Source: Herbidospora sakaeratensis
GTDB taxonomy: Bacteria; Actinomycetota; Actinomycetes; Streptosporangiales; Streptosporangiaceae
NCBI RefSeq assembly: GCF_001570525.1
Contig: NZ_BBXC01000007.1
Span: 1,000,679 to 1,064,678, forward strand
Length of the DNA: 64,000 nucleotides
Direction of reading: 5' to 3'
The position numbers were made by a program, and so were the translations under genes. The notes beneath the pieces were generated by a model, which saw only the letters and a program-made list of their open reading frames with translations, made no database searches and had not been told where the DNA came from. Below are positions 39,556 through 47,079 of this stretch, in pieces. The first letter of the stretch is position 1; each line of letters begins with the position of its first letter.

Positions 39556-42500
39556 CCGACCAGCACGTACACCGACGCCCGCGGCCTCACCACCGAGCTG
39601 CGCCAGCACAAGAGCGTCGGATACGACCGCACCCAGTACGGCTACACCCCGGCGGGACAGCTCTCCAGCGTGACCGACCCGGCGGGTAACCAGTGGACCT
39701 ACACCTACGACCTGCGCGGCCGTAAGACCCAGGACGAGGACCCCGACAAGGGGACCACAACCTTCACGTACAACGACCTCGACCAGATCACCTCCACCAC
39801 CGACGCCCGCGGCGTCACGCTCGCCTACACCTACGACACACTCGGCCGCAAGACCGGCCTCTACAAGGGCTCCGCCTCGGGCGCCAAGCTCGCCGACTGG
39901 ACCTACGACACCCTGCTCAAGGGCACCCAGACGGCGTCGACCCGTTATGTCGACACACCAAACGGCGTCCAGACATACGTGACGAAGGTCGACACCTACG
40001 ACGACGCCTATCGCCCCATCGCCCAGTCAGTGGTGATCCCATCGGCCGAAGGCACCAAGCTGGCCGGCACCTACCAGTACACGTTCGGCTACAACGTCGA
40101 CGGGACGACAGCCCAGTACGCGATCCCCGCCGCGGGCGGGCTGCCACGCGAGCAGCTCATCACCGGCTATGACGAGCTCGGCAACCCGCTCACCACCAGC
40201 GGAATCTCCAGCTACGTCACCGAGACCCGCTACAGCAGCCTCAGCCAGCTCGAGTTGATCCGGATGCGGACGAGCGCCACCGCCAAGCAGACCGTGCGGC
40301 AGTGGAACTACGAAGCGGGCACCAACCGCGTGCAGCGGCTGGCCACCTACCGGGAAGTCGCGCCCATCATGGTCAGCGACCTGAACTATGGCTACGACAC
40401 CGCCGGCAACATCACGTCGATCACCAACAAGGCGAGCCCGACCGACGCCCAGTGCTTCCAGTACGACCATCTGCGTCGCCTGACCCAGGCGTGGGCGCAA
40501 GGCACCGAAGGCTGCGCGGCCACTCCGGCGCAATCGGTGGTCGGTGGCCCGGCGCCATACTGGATGAGCTTCGGCTACGACGTCACCGGAAACCGCACCA
40601 GCGAGGTCAAGCACGCCGCCTCGGGTGACACGACGCGCACCTACTACTACCCCGCGGCCGGTGCGCCGCGCCCGCACGGGGTCACCGCGATCAGCGGCGG
40701 AGACACCTACACCTACGACGCCTCCGGCAACACGATCACTCGCAAGGCGGGTGCCGACCCGCAGCAGACACTGGACTGGGACGCCGAAGGTCATCTGTCC
40801 AAAGTCACCACGACGGCGGGTGTCACCAGCTATCTGTACGACGCCGACGGCAACCGGCTCATCCGCCGCGACCCGACGGGCACCACCCTGTACCTGCCCG
40901 ACCAGGAGATCCGCCTGACGACGGCGACCAACACGACCACCTGTACCCGCTTCTACACCCACGCCGGGCAGACGGTCGCCCAGCGCGTGCTCGGCACGGT
41001 GACCTGGCTGGCCAGCGACCTGCAGGGCACCGCGAGCGCCTCGGTCGTCGGCAACGACACCCAGACCACGGCGGTCCGCCGCCAGACGCCGTTCGGCACC
41101 AGCCGAGACGCCACCACGGTGGTCTGGGCCAATGAGAAGGGCTTCGTCGGCGGCACCGCCGACCCGTCCACCTCACTGACGCACCTGGGCGCGCGCGAGT
41201 ACGACCCACGCGCGGGCCGCTTCCTGTCGGTCGACCCGGTGCTGGACATCGGTGACCCGCAGCAGATGAACGGCTACAGCTACGCCGCCAACTCGCCGGT
41301 CACGTTCTCCGACCCCACCGGTCTGATCCCGGCCGACTACGCCAACGGACGGAACGGCGGCTACCGGGGCTGGCAGGCCGACGTGGCCGCCAAACAGGCC
41401 AACCGCCCGATCGTCCCGCACGCCGACTACAAGCCGATCGGCCGCTACACCGCCCATCCGGCGGCCAAACAGGGCTGCGGCACGTGGGACTTCGGGTGCA
41501 AGGCCCGCTCGGTCATCAGCGGCGCCGGCCAGTGGATCGCCGAACACAAGACAGTGATCATCTCCACGGCCGTCTCGATCGGCGTGGGCGCTCTGTGCAC
41601 CACGATCACCGCGGGGGCGGGCGCCGTCGGCTGTGCCGTGCTGGGCGGCATGGCAGGACGGCTGGTCTCCGACGGGATGAGCGGCAACATCAACAGCCTG
41701 GGCGACGCCCTCACCTCAGCCGCATGGGGAGCCGGCGAAGGACTGCTCGGCCTGGGCATAGGGAAGCTGATCGGCGCCGGGGCGAGCAAAATCGGCGCAG
41801 GCTTCCGGCGCGCTCCCACCAGGGCGGCCCCGGCCTCGCCAACCCCCCGGGCGGCGACCTCCTGTACGACCAACAGTTTCACCTCCGCCACCCTGGTCCT
41901 GCTGGCAGGTGGCGCCAAACCGATCAGCGACGTCCGATTCGGCGACGAGGTCCTTGCGGCAGACCCGGCCACCGGCCACGTCGAGCCCAAGCCGGTCACC
42001 GCTCTGATCACCGGCACCGGCGCCAAACGCCTGGTCGACATCTCCGTCGGCGACGCGCCGATCATCACCGCGACCGCCGGCCATCCCTTCTGGGTGCCCG
42101 CGCTCAAGACGTGGGTGCCGGCGGAGGAACTGACCCCCGGCACGTGGCTGCAGACAGCCTCGGGCACCTACGTCCAGGTCACCGCGACCGCCCACCGGAC
42201 CGCCGCCCAGCAGGTCCACAACCTGACCGTCGCCGGGCTGCACACTTACTACGTCCTGGCGGGCACGAACCCGGTTCTCGTCCACAACTGCGGAGACGCC
42301 TCCGAGGAGGTCTACCGGGTGATCAGGCCGGATGAGGACCCGACGGTCGGTCTGATGCCCAAGGACTCCACGGCGAAGGTGAGCGTCGACGAACACGTAC
42401 GGTTCGGATCGCGACGTGACTTCGTCAGCCAGTACATCTCGACCACGAAGAATGAGGCGATCGCGCGGGGCTGGGCCGCCCGGTCGGGCAACCGGATAGT

Positions 42501-42666
42501 CGCGATCGACCTGGGTAAGGTGAAGGGCGAGATCATCGATCTCTCGACCTATCAGGACCGCGCGTACCACCTCCTTGACTGGAAGGGACGTGGATATGCG
42601 ATGAAATCCGAAGAGGTCCTGATCAACGGGTCGGTCCCGCCGAACGCCGTCAGAGTGGTGGATTGA
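39340..42666 (+). CDS. Rhs/YD-repeat polymorphic toxin C-terminal part with Hint domain and ART-like toxin; chimeric N-terminus
   Basis: An 1108-codon open frame. Residues 1 to about 72 derive from the IS1380 transposase remnant; from 73 on it is Rhs sequence (YTDARG, then YTPAGQLSSVTDPAGN and many YD repeats). The Rhs core end is DPRAGRFLSVDP and NGYSYAANSPVTFSDPTGLI. A glycine-rich hydrophobic region (about 735-830) is followed by a Hint self-processing domain, Cys842 to VHNC at 984. The last 124 residues look like an ADP-ribosyltransferase toxin with R (VYRVIRP), S-T-T (SQYISTTK) and E (SEEVLI) blocks. No signal peptide or export domain remains, so this is probably a truncated, orphan toxin module rather than a functional secreted Rhs protein. 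The native start is lost; GTG 39340 is only the first available. Confidence 0.8.
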   Translation: MAVLRSSSRLFGPVASDPTVSRLITVLAEAGPPASRLIQKARAAARERVWKLAGERAPGAGGALIPVDLDATPTSTYTDARGLTTELRQHKSVGYDRTQYGYTPAGQLSSVTDPAGNQWTYTYDLRGRKTQDEDPDKGTTTFTYNDLDQITSTTDARGVTLAYTYDTLGRKTGLYKGSASGAKLADWTYDTLLKGTQTASTRYVDTPNGVQTYVTKVDTYDDAYRPIAQSVVIPSAEGTKLAGTYQYTFGYNVDGTTAQYAIPAAGGLPREQLITGYDELGNPLTTSGISSYVTETRYSSLSQLELIRMRTSATAKQTVRQWNYEAGTNRVQRLATYREVAPIMVSDLNYGYDTAGNITSITNKASPTDAQCFQYDHLRRLTQAWAQGTEGCAATPAQSVVGGPAPYWMSFGYDVTGNRTSEVKHAASGDTTRTYYYPAAGAPRPHGVTAISGGDTYTYDASGNTITRKAGADPQQTLDWDAEGHLSKVTTTAGVTSYLYDADGNRLIRRDPTGTTLYLPDQEIRLTTATNTTTCTRFYTHAGQTVAQRVLGTVTWLASDLQGTASASVVGNDTQTTAVRRQTPFGTSRDATTVVWANEKGFVGGTADPSTSLTHLGAREYDPRAGRFLSVDPVLDIGDPQQMNGYSYAANSPVTFSDPTGLIPADYANGRNGGYRGWQADVAAKQANRPIVPHADYKPIGRYTAHPAAKQGCGTWDFGCKARSVISGAGQWIAEHKTVIISTAVSIGVGALCTTITAGAGAVGCAVLGGMAGRLVSDGMSGNINSLGDALTSAAWGAGEGLLGLGIGKLIGAGASKIGAGFRRAPTRAAPASPTPRAATSCTTNSFTSATLVLLAGGAKPISDVRFGDEVLAADPATGHVEPKPVTALITGTGAKRLVDISVGDAPIITATAGHPFWVPALKTWVPAEELTPGTWLQTASGTYVQVTATAHRTAAQQVHNLTVAGLHTYYVLAGTNPVLVHNCGDASEEVYRVIRPDEDPTVGLMPKDSTAKVSVDEHVRFGSRRDFVSQYISTTKNEAIARGWAARSGNRIVAIDLGKVKGEIIDLSTYQDRAYHLLDWKGRGYAMKSEEVLINGSVPPNAVRVVD

Positions 42667-42668
42667 TC

Positions 42669-42995
42669 ATGAGTAACGCGGAGCGGACCCAGGCCGGACG
42701 AGAGTTACAGGAAGCAGCTGACGAGTTCATCGGCGCCCTTCGCCTCGCCCACGGAATGGACGAGACGGCTTTCGCCCGGCTGGCAGACGCGATCACCGGA
42801 TTCGGGGCCGCCTGGGAGGCGGAGGAGCACCTGCCCAAATCCGCAGTGAACGCTCTGGTCGGACTGTTCTCCTGGATAGATTCGGCGAGCCACCTCTACG
42901 AAGGCGAGGAGGCCAAGCGCATCAGGCAGGCCGCCATGGAGGCCGAGACCCTGATCTTCCGCCATGTGGTCCCGGCTCGCGGCCCTGAGAGCTGA
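42669..42995 (+). CDS. Putative immunity protein for the Rhs toxin
   Basis: A 108-residue acidic, helical protein starting at ATG 42669, two bases after the Rhs stop. It has no signal peptide or membrane segment, as expected for a cytoplasmic immunity protein. The sequence (ELQEAADEFIGALRLAHGMD, then HLPKSAVNALVGLFSWIDSA) matches no family I recognise. The immunity assignment is from position directly after an Rhs toxin tip. A hairpin follows 10 bases later. Confidence 0.65.
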   Translation: MSNAERTQAGRELQEAADEFIGALRLAHGMDETAFARLADAITGFGAAWEAEEHLPKSAVNALVGLFSWIDSASHLYEGEEAKRIRQAAMEAETLIFRHVVPARGPES

Positions 42996-43004
42996 CACGC
43001 CATC

Positions 43005-43048
43005 GCCATGAGGGCCGGGAAACCGCCAGCGGTCTCGGCCCTCATGGC
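43005..43048 (+). terminator. Strong hairpin after immunity gene
   Basis: GCCATGAGGGCCG (43005-43017) pairs perfectly with CGGCCCTCATGGC (43036-43048); the 18-base loop contains its own ACCG/CGGT hairpin. It sits ten bases after the immunity stop. There is no T-run, as is common for actinomycete terminators. Confidence 0.65.
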
Positions 43049-43521
43049 GGCCCCTCTTCGGACCACGCGCGCTGAAACCCGATGGTCTCAGCGGCGCCGG
43101 ATGTGCTCGCTCACATTGCCAGCCCGATCAGGCGCATGAAGTCGATTCTGTTCGGCACCTTCATGCTGACGACCTGCATCGAGGCCGCGGTCGCCGCCTC
43201 GGCGGGCTCGGGCCACAAGGTCCCGTGCAGGATGGCCAGGGTGTGAGCGGTCAGCTCCACCCGGTCGGCCTCGCGGCCGCCTCCGAGAGAGTGAACGCAC
43301 GAACAATCACGACGATCCGTTCCGGGAGGAGCCGTCAAAACGGCTGCCATCCTGAAACGATGTTCCCTCGCGCGTCGGCGATTTGACCACTGCTTGACCA
43401 TAAGCCGACCCGTTAGGGGAGGAACGGCACCCGTGAGCCCGCATCTGATGGGTGCTCTGTGGTCGTCACCTGCATCCGGCTTTACGCCGACGCCCTAAGC
43501 GATCTCCACGCCGCGCTGGGA
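43049..43521. other. Right part of island, no supported gene
   Basis: A minus ORF at 43111-43401 (ends with MKVPNRIDFMRLIGLAM) is open for 96 codons. It has no recognised family and no convincing ribosome site; it may be a fragment. Nothing else is supported. Confidence 0.45.
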
Positions 43522-43549
43522 CGTACCAATGAGCAACCGCCGAGCAACC
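43522..43549 (+). repeat. Arm-site-like repeat, right copy
   Basis: CGTACCAATGAGCAACC-G-CCGAGCAACC, one mismatch from 35043-35070, same orientation, again with GAGCAACC twice at an 11-base interval. It lies 70 bases inside the right tRNA fragment, mirroring the left end of the island. Confidence 0.65.
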
Positions 43550-43619
43550 ACAGCCGGTCTCGCCTCGCTGCCCGAGGCCCCAAACCGGGGTATAGCCACC
43601 GGTCAAATCGGGACAAGAG

Positions 43620-43662
43620 TGGTGGGGTGCCAGGGATCCGAACCCTGAACCTACGGATTAAA
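43620..43662 (-). repeat. tRNA 3'-half fragment, right att-like core
   Basis: Minus-strand reading is the 3' half of a tRNA-Lys(UUU)-like gene: TTTAATCCG, T-arm CAGGG-TTCGGAT-CCCTG, acceptor GCACCCC-A and CCA. One base differs from the left copy (43628 T versus 34897 C). The sequence on the 5' side (plus 43663 onward) does not form a D-arm or the matching acceptor strand GGGGTGC, so no complete tRNA is encoded here either. Such fragments are often miscalled as coding. Confidence 0.8.
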
Positions 43663-43728
43663 AGCGCCGCTATGGCCAGGATCGCCGATTGCACGGAAAC
43701 AGATCGATGGCCCGAAGGAAGGTGGGTG

Positions 43729-44160
43729 TCAGCCGTCGGCCGCCCAGCTCCACGTCTTCTTCAGCACCGCCGCCACCCGCGCGAACCGCATCGGGTCGAG
43801 CACCGCCCCCTCGCGCCGGATGTCGTCCTCGTCCATCTCGAAGACGCGGTCGAGCCGGAGGAACGATGGCCGGTCGTCGCCGCCCCACACCCCCAGCGGC
43901 AGCCAGTCGGGGGAGTCGTCGCCCTTGCTCGACAACATCATGCCGAGCAGGCGGCGGCCGTGGCGGCCGACGACGAGCAGCGGGCGGTCCTTGCCGCGCG
44001 AGGGGTCCTCCTCGTAGGGGACCCACGTCCAGACCACCTCGCCCGGGTCGGCCAGGCCGTCGAGGTCGGGCGAGTACTCCATGCGGGCCGCCCGGTCGAT
44101 CCGGTGGACCTCGCGGACGGCGCCCCGCGACGGGCGCGGGTCAGCTCCATGATCACGCAC
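43729..44160 (-). CDS. PemK/MazF-like protein
   Basis: A 143-residue protein starting at GTG 44160. After a charged N-terminus it shows the actinobacterial PemK-like pattern: GEVVWTWVPYEEDPSRGKDR, then PLLVVGRHGRRLLGMMLSSK and SPDWLPLGVWGGDDRPSFLR, with DRVFEMDEDDIRREGAVLDP near the end. PemK/MazF proteins are usually mRNA-cleaving toxins, though many actinobacterial stand-alone members are untested. It lies 10 bases downstream of a zinc-ribbon gene on the same strand, which may be its partner. It sits just outside the right island boundary. Confidence 0.75.
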   Translation of the reverse strand: MRDHGADPRPSRGAVREVHRIDRAARMEYSPDLDGLADPGEVVWTWVPYEEDPSRGKDRPLLVVGRHGRRLLGMMLSSKGDDSPDWLPLGVWGGDDRPSFLRLDRVFEMDEDDIRREGAVLDPMRFARVAAVLKKTWSWAADG

Positions 44161-44170
44161 GATAGGAACC

Positions 44171-44668
44171 CTATCGGACGGTCTTCACCCAGTATGGGTC
44201 GTCATAGAGGACCGCTCCCGAATCGTCCAGAAGCTGTTCGGGCGCGGAGATGAGCGCGACCTCGCCCTCCTGCTGGAGCTGGAGCAGGACGTCGCGCACC
44301 CGGGGGCCGACCGGCAGCTTGCCCGGCGGCAGGTTGAGGCGTTCGCGCACCAGGTCGGCGAGCTCCGACAGGCGGAACGGCCGGGCCGGCAGCAGCGCCA
44401 GGACGACCCGGACGGGGATGACGGTCTCGGCTTCGGCGTGCGCCAGCTCCCACACGAGCTGCGGACCCCGTCGGCCGGTGCCGCCGCAGGCCAGGCAGCG
44501 CCGGCGCCAGCCGGGGAAGGGCTCCTCTTCGAGGGTGCCGAAGCAGGCCGTGCAGAGATTGGCCTCGGAGGCGTGGAGTTCGGCCGACATCTGGTCGGGC
44601 AGGTCGGCCCCGCAACTGCACCCCAGGGGCGCGGTCGACATGACATGGCGGGATTTTTCCTGGTTCAT
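44171..44668 (-). CDS. Zinc-ribbon / winged-helix-like hypothetical protein
   Basis: A protein of about 165 residues (ATG 44668; ATG 44641 gives 156). The N-terminal part has cysteine pairs CSC (17-19), CTAC (39-42) and CLAC (58-61), which suggest one or two zinc sites. The C-terminal half (VRVVLALLPARPFRLSELAD, then RVRDVLLQLQQEGEVALISA) has the helix pattern of a winged helix. I do not recognise the family. Ten bases separate it from the PemK-like gene, so it is co-transcribed and may act as a DNA-binding antitoxin; this is inference. Confidence 0.6.
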   Translation of the reverse strand: MNQEKSRHVMSTAPLGCSCGADLPDQMSAELHASEANLCTACFGTLEEEPFPGWRRRCLACGGTGRRGPQLVWELAHAEAETVIPVRVVLALLPARPFRLSELADLVRERLNLPPGKLPVGPRVRDVLLQLQQEGEVALISAPEQLLDDSGAVLYDDPYWVKTVR

Positions 44669-44759
44669 CTCTTGGCACTGTAGCCACTCGGAGGCCACTC
44701 GCGGCGCGACACGGCCTCTCCCGGCCGGGTGATCAAGGTGCTGTGACACCATTCCTCGT

Positions 44760-45851
44760 ATGCGAAAAACCGGATGGCTTGTCGCGGGGGCACTGGCCGC
44801 TGGAGTCGCGTGGAAGCTGCGCGACGTCCCCGAGGCGATGGGCGCCCACCCCACCGGCGTGCGCGCCGATCGGGTCCGCCGTTCCCCGCAGTTCCGCGGC
44901 ACCGCGTTCGCCAACTCGGCGCCTGCGGTCGTCACCCCGCGCGAGGAGACCGCCAAGATCCTCCGCGATCTCCTGTTCGGCCGCGAGCAGCGCCGCCCGC
45001 GCGGCGTCATCCCCGTGCTCACGCCCGCGCCCGACCCGATCAGCGACCTCGACCTCGTCTGGTACGGCCACGCGACCGTGCTGGCCGAGATCGAGGGCCG
45101 CCGGGTCATGTTCGACCCGGTGTGGAGCGACCGGTGCTCGCCGGTGCCCTTCGCCGGCCCCCGGCGCAACCACGAGCCGCCGCTGCCGATCGACATGGTG
45201 CCCCGGCTCGACGCCATCGTGATCTCCCACGACCACTACGACCACCTCGACATGCGGACCGTCCAGGCCCTCACCGGCTTCCAGGACGCGCCGTTCGTCG
45301 TCCCCCTCGGCGTGGGCGCCCACCTGGAGCGGTGGGGCGTGCCCGAGTCGCGCATCGTCGAGCTCGACTGGAACGAGAGCGTCACCATCAGGGGCCTCAC
45401 CCTCACGGTCACCGAGGCCCGCCACTTCTCGGGCCGCTCCTTCACCCGCAACGGCACCCTGTGGGGCTCGTGGGTGGTGGCCGGCGAACGCCGCAAGATC
45501 TTCTACACCGGCGACTCCGGCTACTTCGAGGGGTACGCCGAGATCGGCCGCCGCCACGGCCCGTTCGACGCGGCGCTGGTCCAGATCGGCGCCTACAGCG
45601 AGAGCTGGCCCGACATCCACATGACGCCCGAGGAGGCGGTCCGGGCCCACCTCGACCTGAACGCCGGGCTGCTGGTGCCGGTCCACTGGTGCACCTTCAC
45701 GCTGGCCTTCCACTCGTGGGGTGAGCCGGTCGACCGGCTGTGGCGGGAGGCGAAGGGCCGGGGCGTGCACCTGGCCGTGCCCAGGCCGGGAGAGCGGTTC
45801 GCGGTCGACGAGCCGCCGCTTGTGGACGGCTGGTGGCAGCAGATCGAATAG
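44760..45851 (+). CDS. Metallo-beta-lactamase-fold hydrolase (NAPE-PLD-like)
   Basis: A 363-residue protein from ATG 44760 with a short hydrophobic N-terminus (GWLVAGALAAGVAWKLRDV) that may anchor it. The MBL metal motif is ISHDHYDHLD (about 155-164), with further ligands in ARHFSGR, FYTGDSGYFEGY and VPVHWCTF. The order matches the NAPE-PLD/UlaG-like branch, which includes phospholipase D-type hydrolases. Substrate is unknown. It starts a plus-strand run with the Lsr2-like and PHP genes. Confidence 0.88.
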   Translation: MRKTGWLVAGALAAGVAWKLRDVPEAMGAHPTGVRADRVRRSPQFRGTAFANSAPAVVTPREETAKILRDLLFGREQRRPRGVIPVLTPAPDPISDLDLVWYGHATVLAEIEGRRVMFDPVWSDRCSPVPFAGPRRNHEPPLPIDMVPRLDAIVISHDHYDHLDMRTVQALTGFQDAPFVVPLGVGAHLERWGVPESRIVELDWNESVTIRGLTLTVTEARHFSGRSFTRNGTLWGSWVVAGERRKIFYTGDSGYFEGYAEIGRRHGPFDAALVQIGAYSESWPDIHMTPEEAVRAHLDLNAGLLVPVHWCTFTLAFHSWGEPVDRLWREAKGRGVHLAVPRPGERFAVDEPPLVDGWWQQIE

Positions 45852-45893
45852 GCTGTCGGCTTCCGTAATCGTGAAGACCGGGGGAGTAGCCAC

Positions 45894-46250
45894 GTGGCCG
45901 AGAAGGTCGTCCTGATCGATGATCTCGACGCGTCCGAAGGGGAAGACGTCTCGCGGCGGGAGTTCCGCCTGCTCGACAAGCTGTTCGCGATCGACCTGTC
46001 GGAGGCCAACAACGAACGCCTCGCCGAGGCCGTCGGCCTCATCGAGCTGGCGATCGAGAAGGGCCGTGAGGTCAAGCAGGCCGGGCGGGGCCGCAAGCCG
46101 GCCGAGCCGAGCAAGCTCCAGGGCTTCACCAACACCGACGTCCGCGACTGGGCCAGGGCCCAGGGCCTGGAGGTCCCCGCGCGCGGCAAACTGCCCGACG
46201 ATGTGATCGACGCCTTCGTGGCGGCGCAGCGGGAGCCCGTGGAATCCTGA
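45894..46250 (+). CDS. Lsr2-like nucleoid-associated protein
   Basis: A 118-residue protein starting at GTG 45894 (GGGGGAG upstream). The N-terminal KVVLIDDLDASEGEDVSRRE and FAIDLSEANNERLAEAV correspond to the Lsr2 dimerisation domain. The C-terminal FTNTDVRDWARAQGLEVPAR, then GKLPDDVIDAFVAA, is the Lsr2 DNA-binding domain, with the RDWARAQG-L-V-x-x-R-G motif that reads AT-rich minor groove. The linker (GRGRKPAEPSK) is basic. It probably silences foreign or AT-rich DNA and shapes the nucleoid; it may be a paralogue of the main Lsr2. Confidence 0.88.
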   Translation: MAEKVVLIDDLDASEGEDVSRREFRLLDKLFAIDLSEANNERLAEAVGLIELAIEKGREVKQAGRGRKPAEPSKLQGFTNTDVRDWARAQGLEVPARGKLPDDVIDAFVAAQREPVES

Positions 46251-46254
46251 TCGG

Positions 46255-47079
46255 GTGCGGATCGACCTCCACAGCCACAGCACCGCCTCCGACGGGACCG
46301 AACGCCCCGCCGAGGTGGTGTGGCGCGCCCGTGAGGCCGGTCTCGACGTGCTGGCCCTCACCGACCACGACGGCGTCGGGGGCCACGCCGAGGCGCTGGC
46401 GAACCTGCCCGACGGCCTGACCCTGGTGCCCGGCATGGAGTTGTCGTGCCGCCGCGACGGCATGAGCATCCACATGCTCGCCTACCTGTTCGACCCCGAC
46501 CACCCGGGCCTGGCCCGGGAGACGGCGCTGATCCGCGAGGCCAGAGACGGCCGGGCCGCCGAGATGGTGGCCCGGCTGATCGACCTCGGCGTGCCGATCA
46601 CGCTGGAGATGGTCGAGGGCATCGCGGGCGGCGGCGTCATCGGCCGGCCCCACGTGGCGCGGGCGATGCTGGCGGTCGGCGCCGTCGCCGACATCGAAGA
46701 GGCCTTCTCGAACCGCTGGATCGGCTCGGGCGGCCGCGCCCACGTGGCGCGCTACGCCCTCGATCCGATCCGCGCCGTCCAGCTGACCCGCGCCGCCGGG
46801 GGCGTGGCGGTGCTGGCCCATCCCCGGTCGGCCAAACGCGGCCGGGTGGTGCCCGACGAGTGGATCGCCGAGATGGCCGCCGCCGGGCTGACCGGCGTCG
46901 AGGTCGACCACCGCGACCACACCACGACGGCCCGCGAGGAGCTGCGCGGCCTGGCCAAGGACCTCGGCCTGGTCGTGACGGGGTCGAGCGACGACCACGG
47001 CGCGCTGACCGGCCACCGCCTGGGCTGCGAGACCACCGCGCCCGAGGCCTACGAGGCGCTGCTCGACGCCCGGCCGTAG
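46255..47079 (+). CDS. PHP-domain metal-dependent phosphoesterase
   Basis: A 274-residue enzyme starting at GTG 46255, four bases after the Lsr2-like stop. It opens with the PHP motif DLHSHSTASDGT, then ALTDHDGVGG, PGMELSCR, VLAHPRSAKRGR and TGSSDDHG, all metal-ligand blocks of the TrpH/RNase AM-like family. These enzymes hydrolyse phosphoesters such as nucleoside 3',5'-bisphosphates or 5' ends of short RNAs. The 3' end overlaps the convergent FAD-monooxygenase gene by 31 bases. Confidence 0.9.
   Translation: MRIDLHSHSTASDGTERPAEVVWRAREAGLDVLALTDHDGVGGHAEALANLPDGLTLVPGMELSCRRDGMSIHMLAYLFDPDHPGLARETALIREARDGRAAEMVARLIDLGVPITLEMVEGIAGGGVIGRPHVARAMLAVGAVADIEEAFSNRWIGSGGRAHVARYALDPIRAVQLTRAAGGVAVLAHPRSAKRGRVVPDEWIAEMAAAGLTGVEVDHRDHTTTAREELRGLAKDLGLVVTGSSDDHGALTGHRLGCETTAPEAYEALLDARP

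Noticed and set aside
43088-43401. Minus ORFs between the immunity gene and the right att-like site
   Set aside because: No ribosome site or family match; probably fragments.
43606-43700. Peptide GVPGIRTLNLRIKS and the matching frame at 34.9 kb as protein
   Set aside because: It is translation of a tRNA 3' half, a common artefact.
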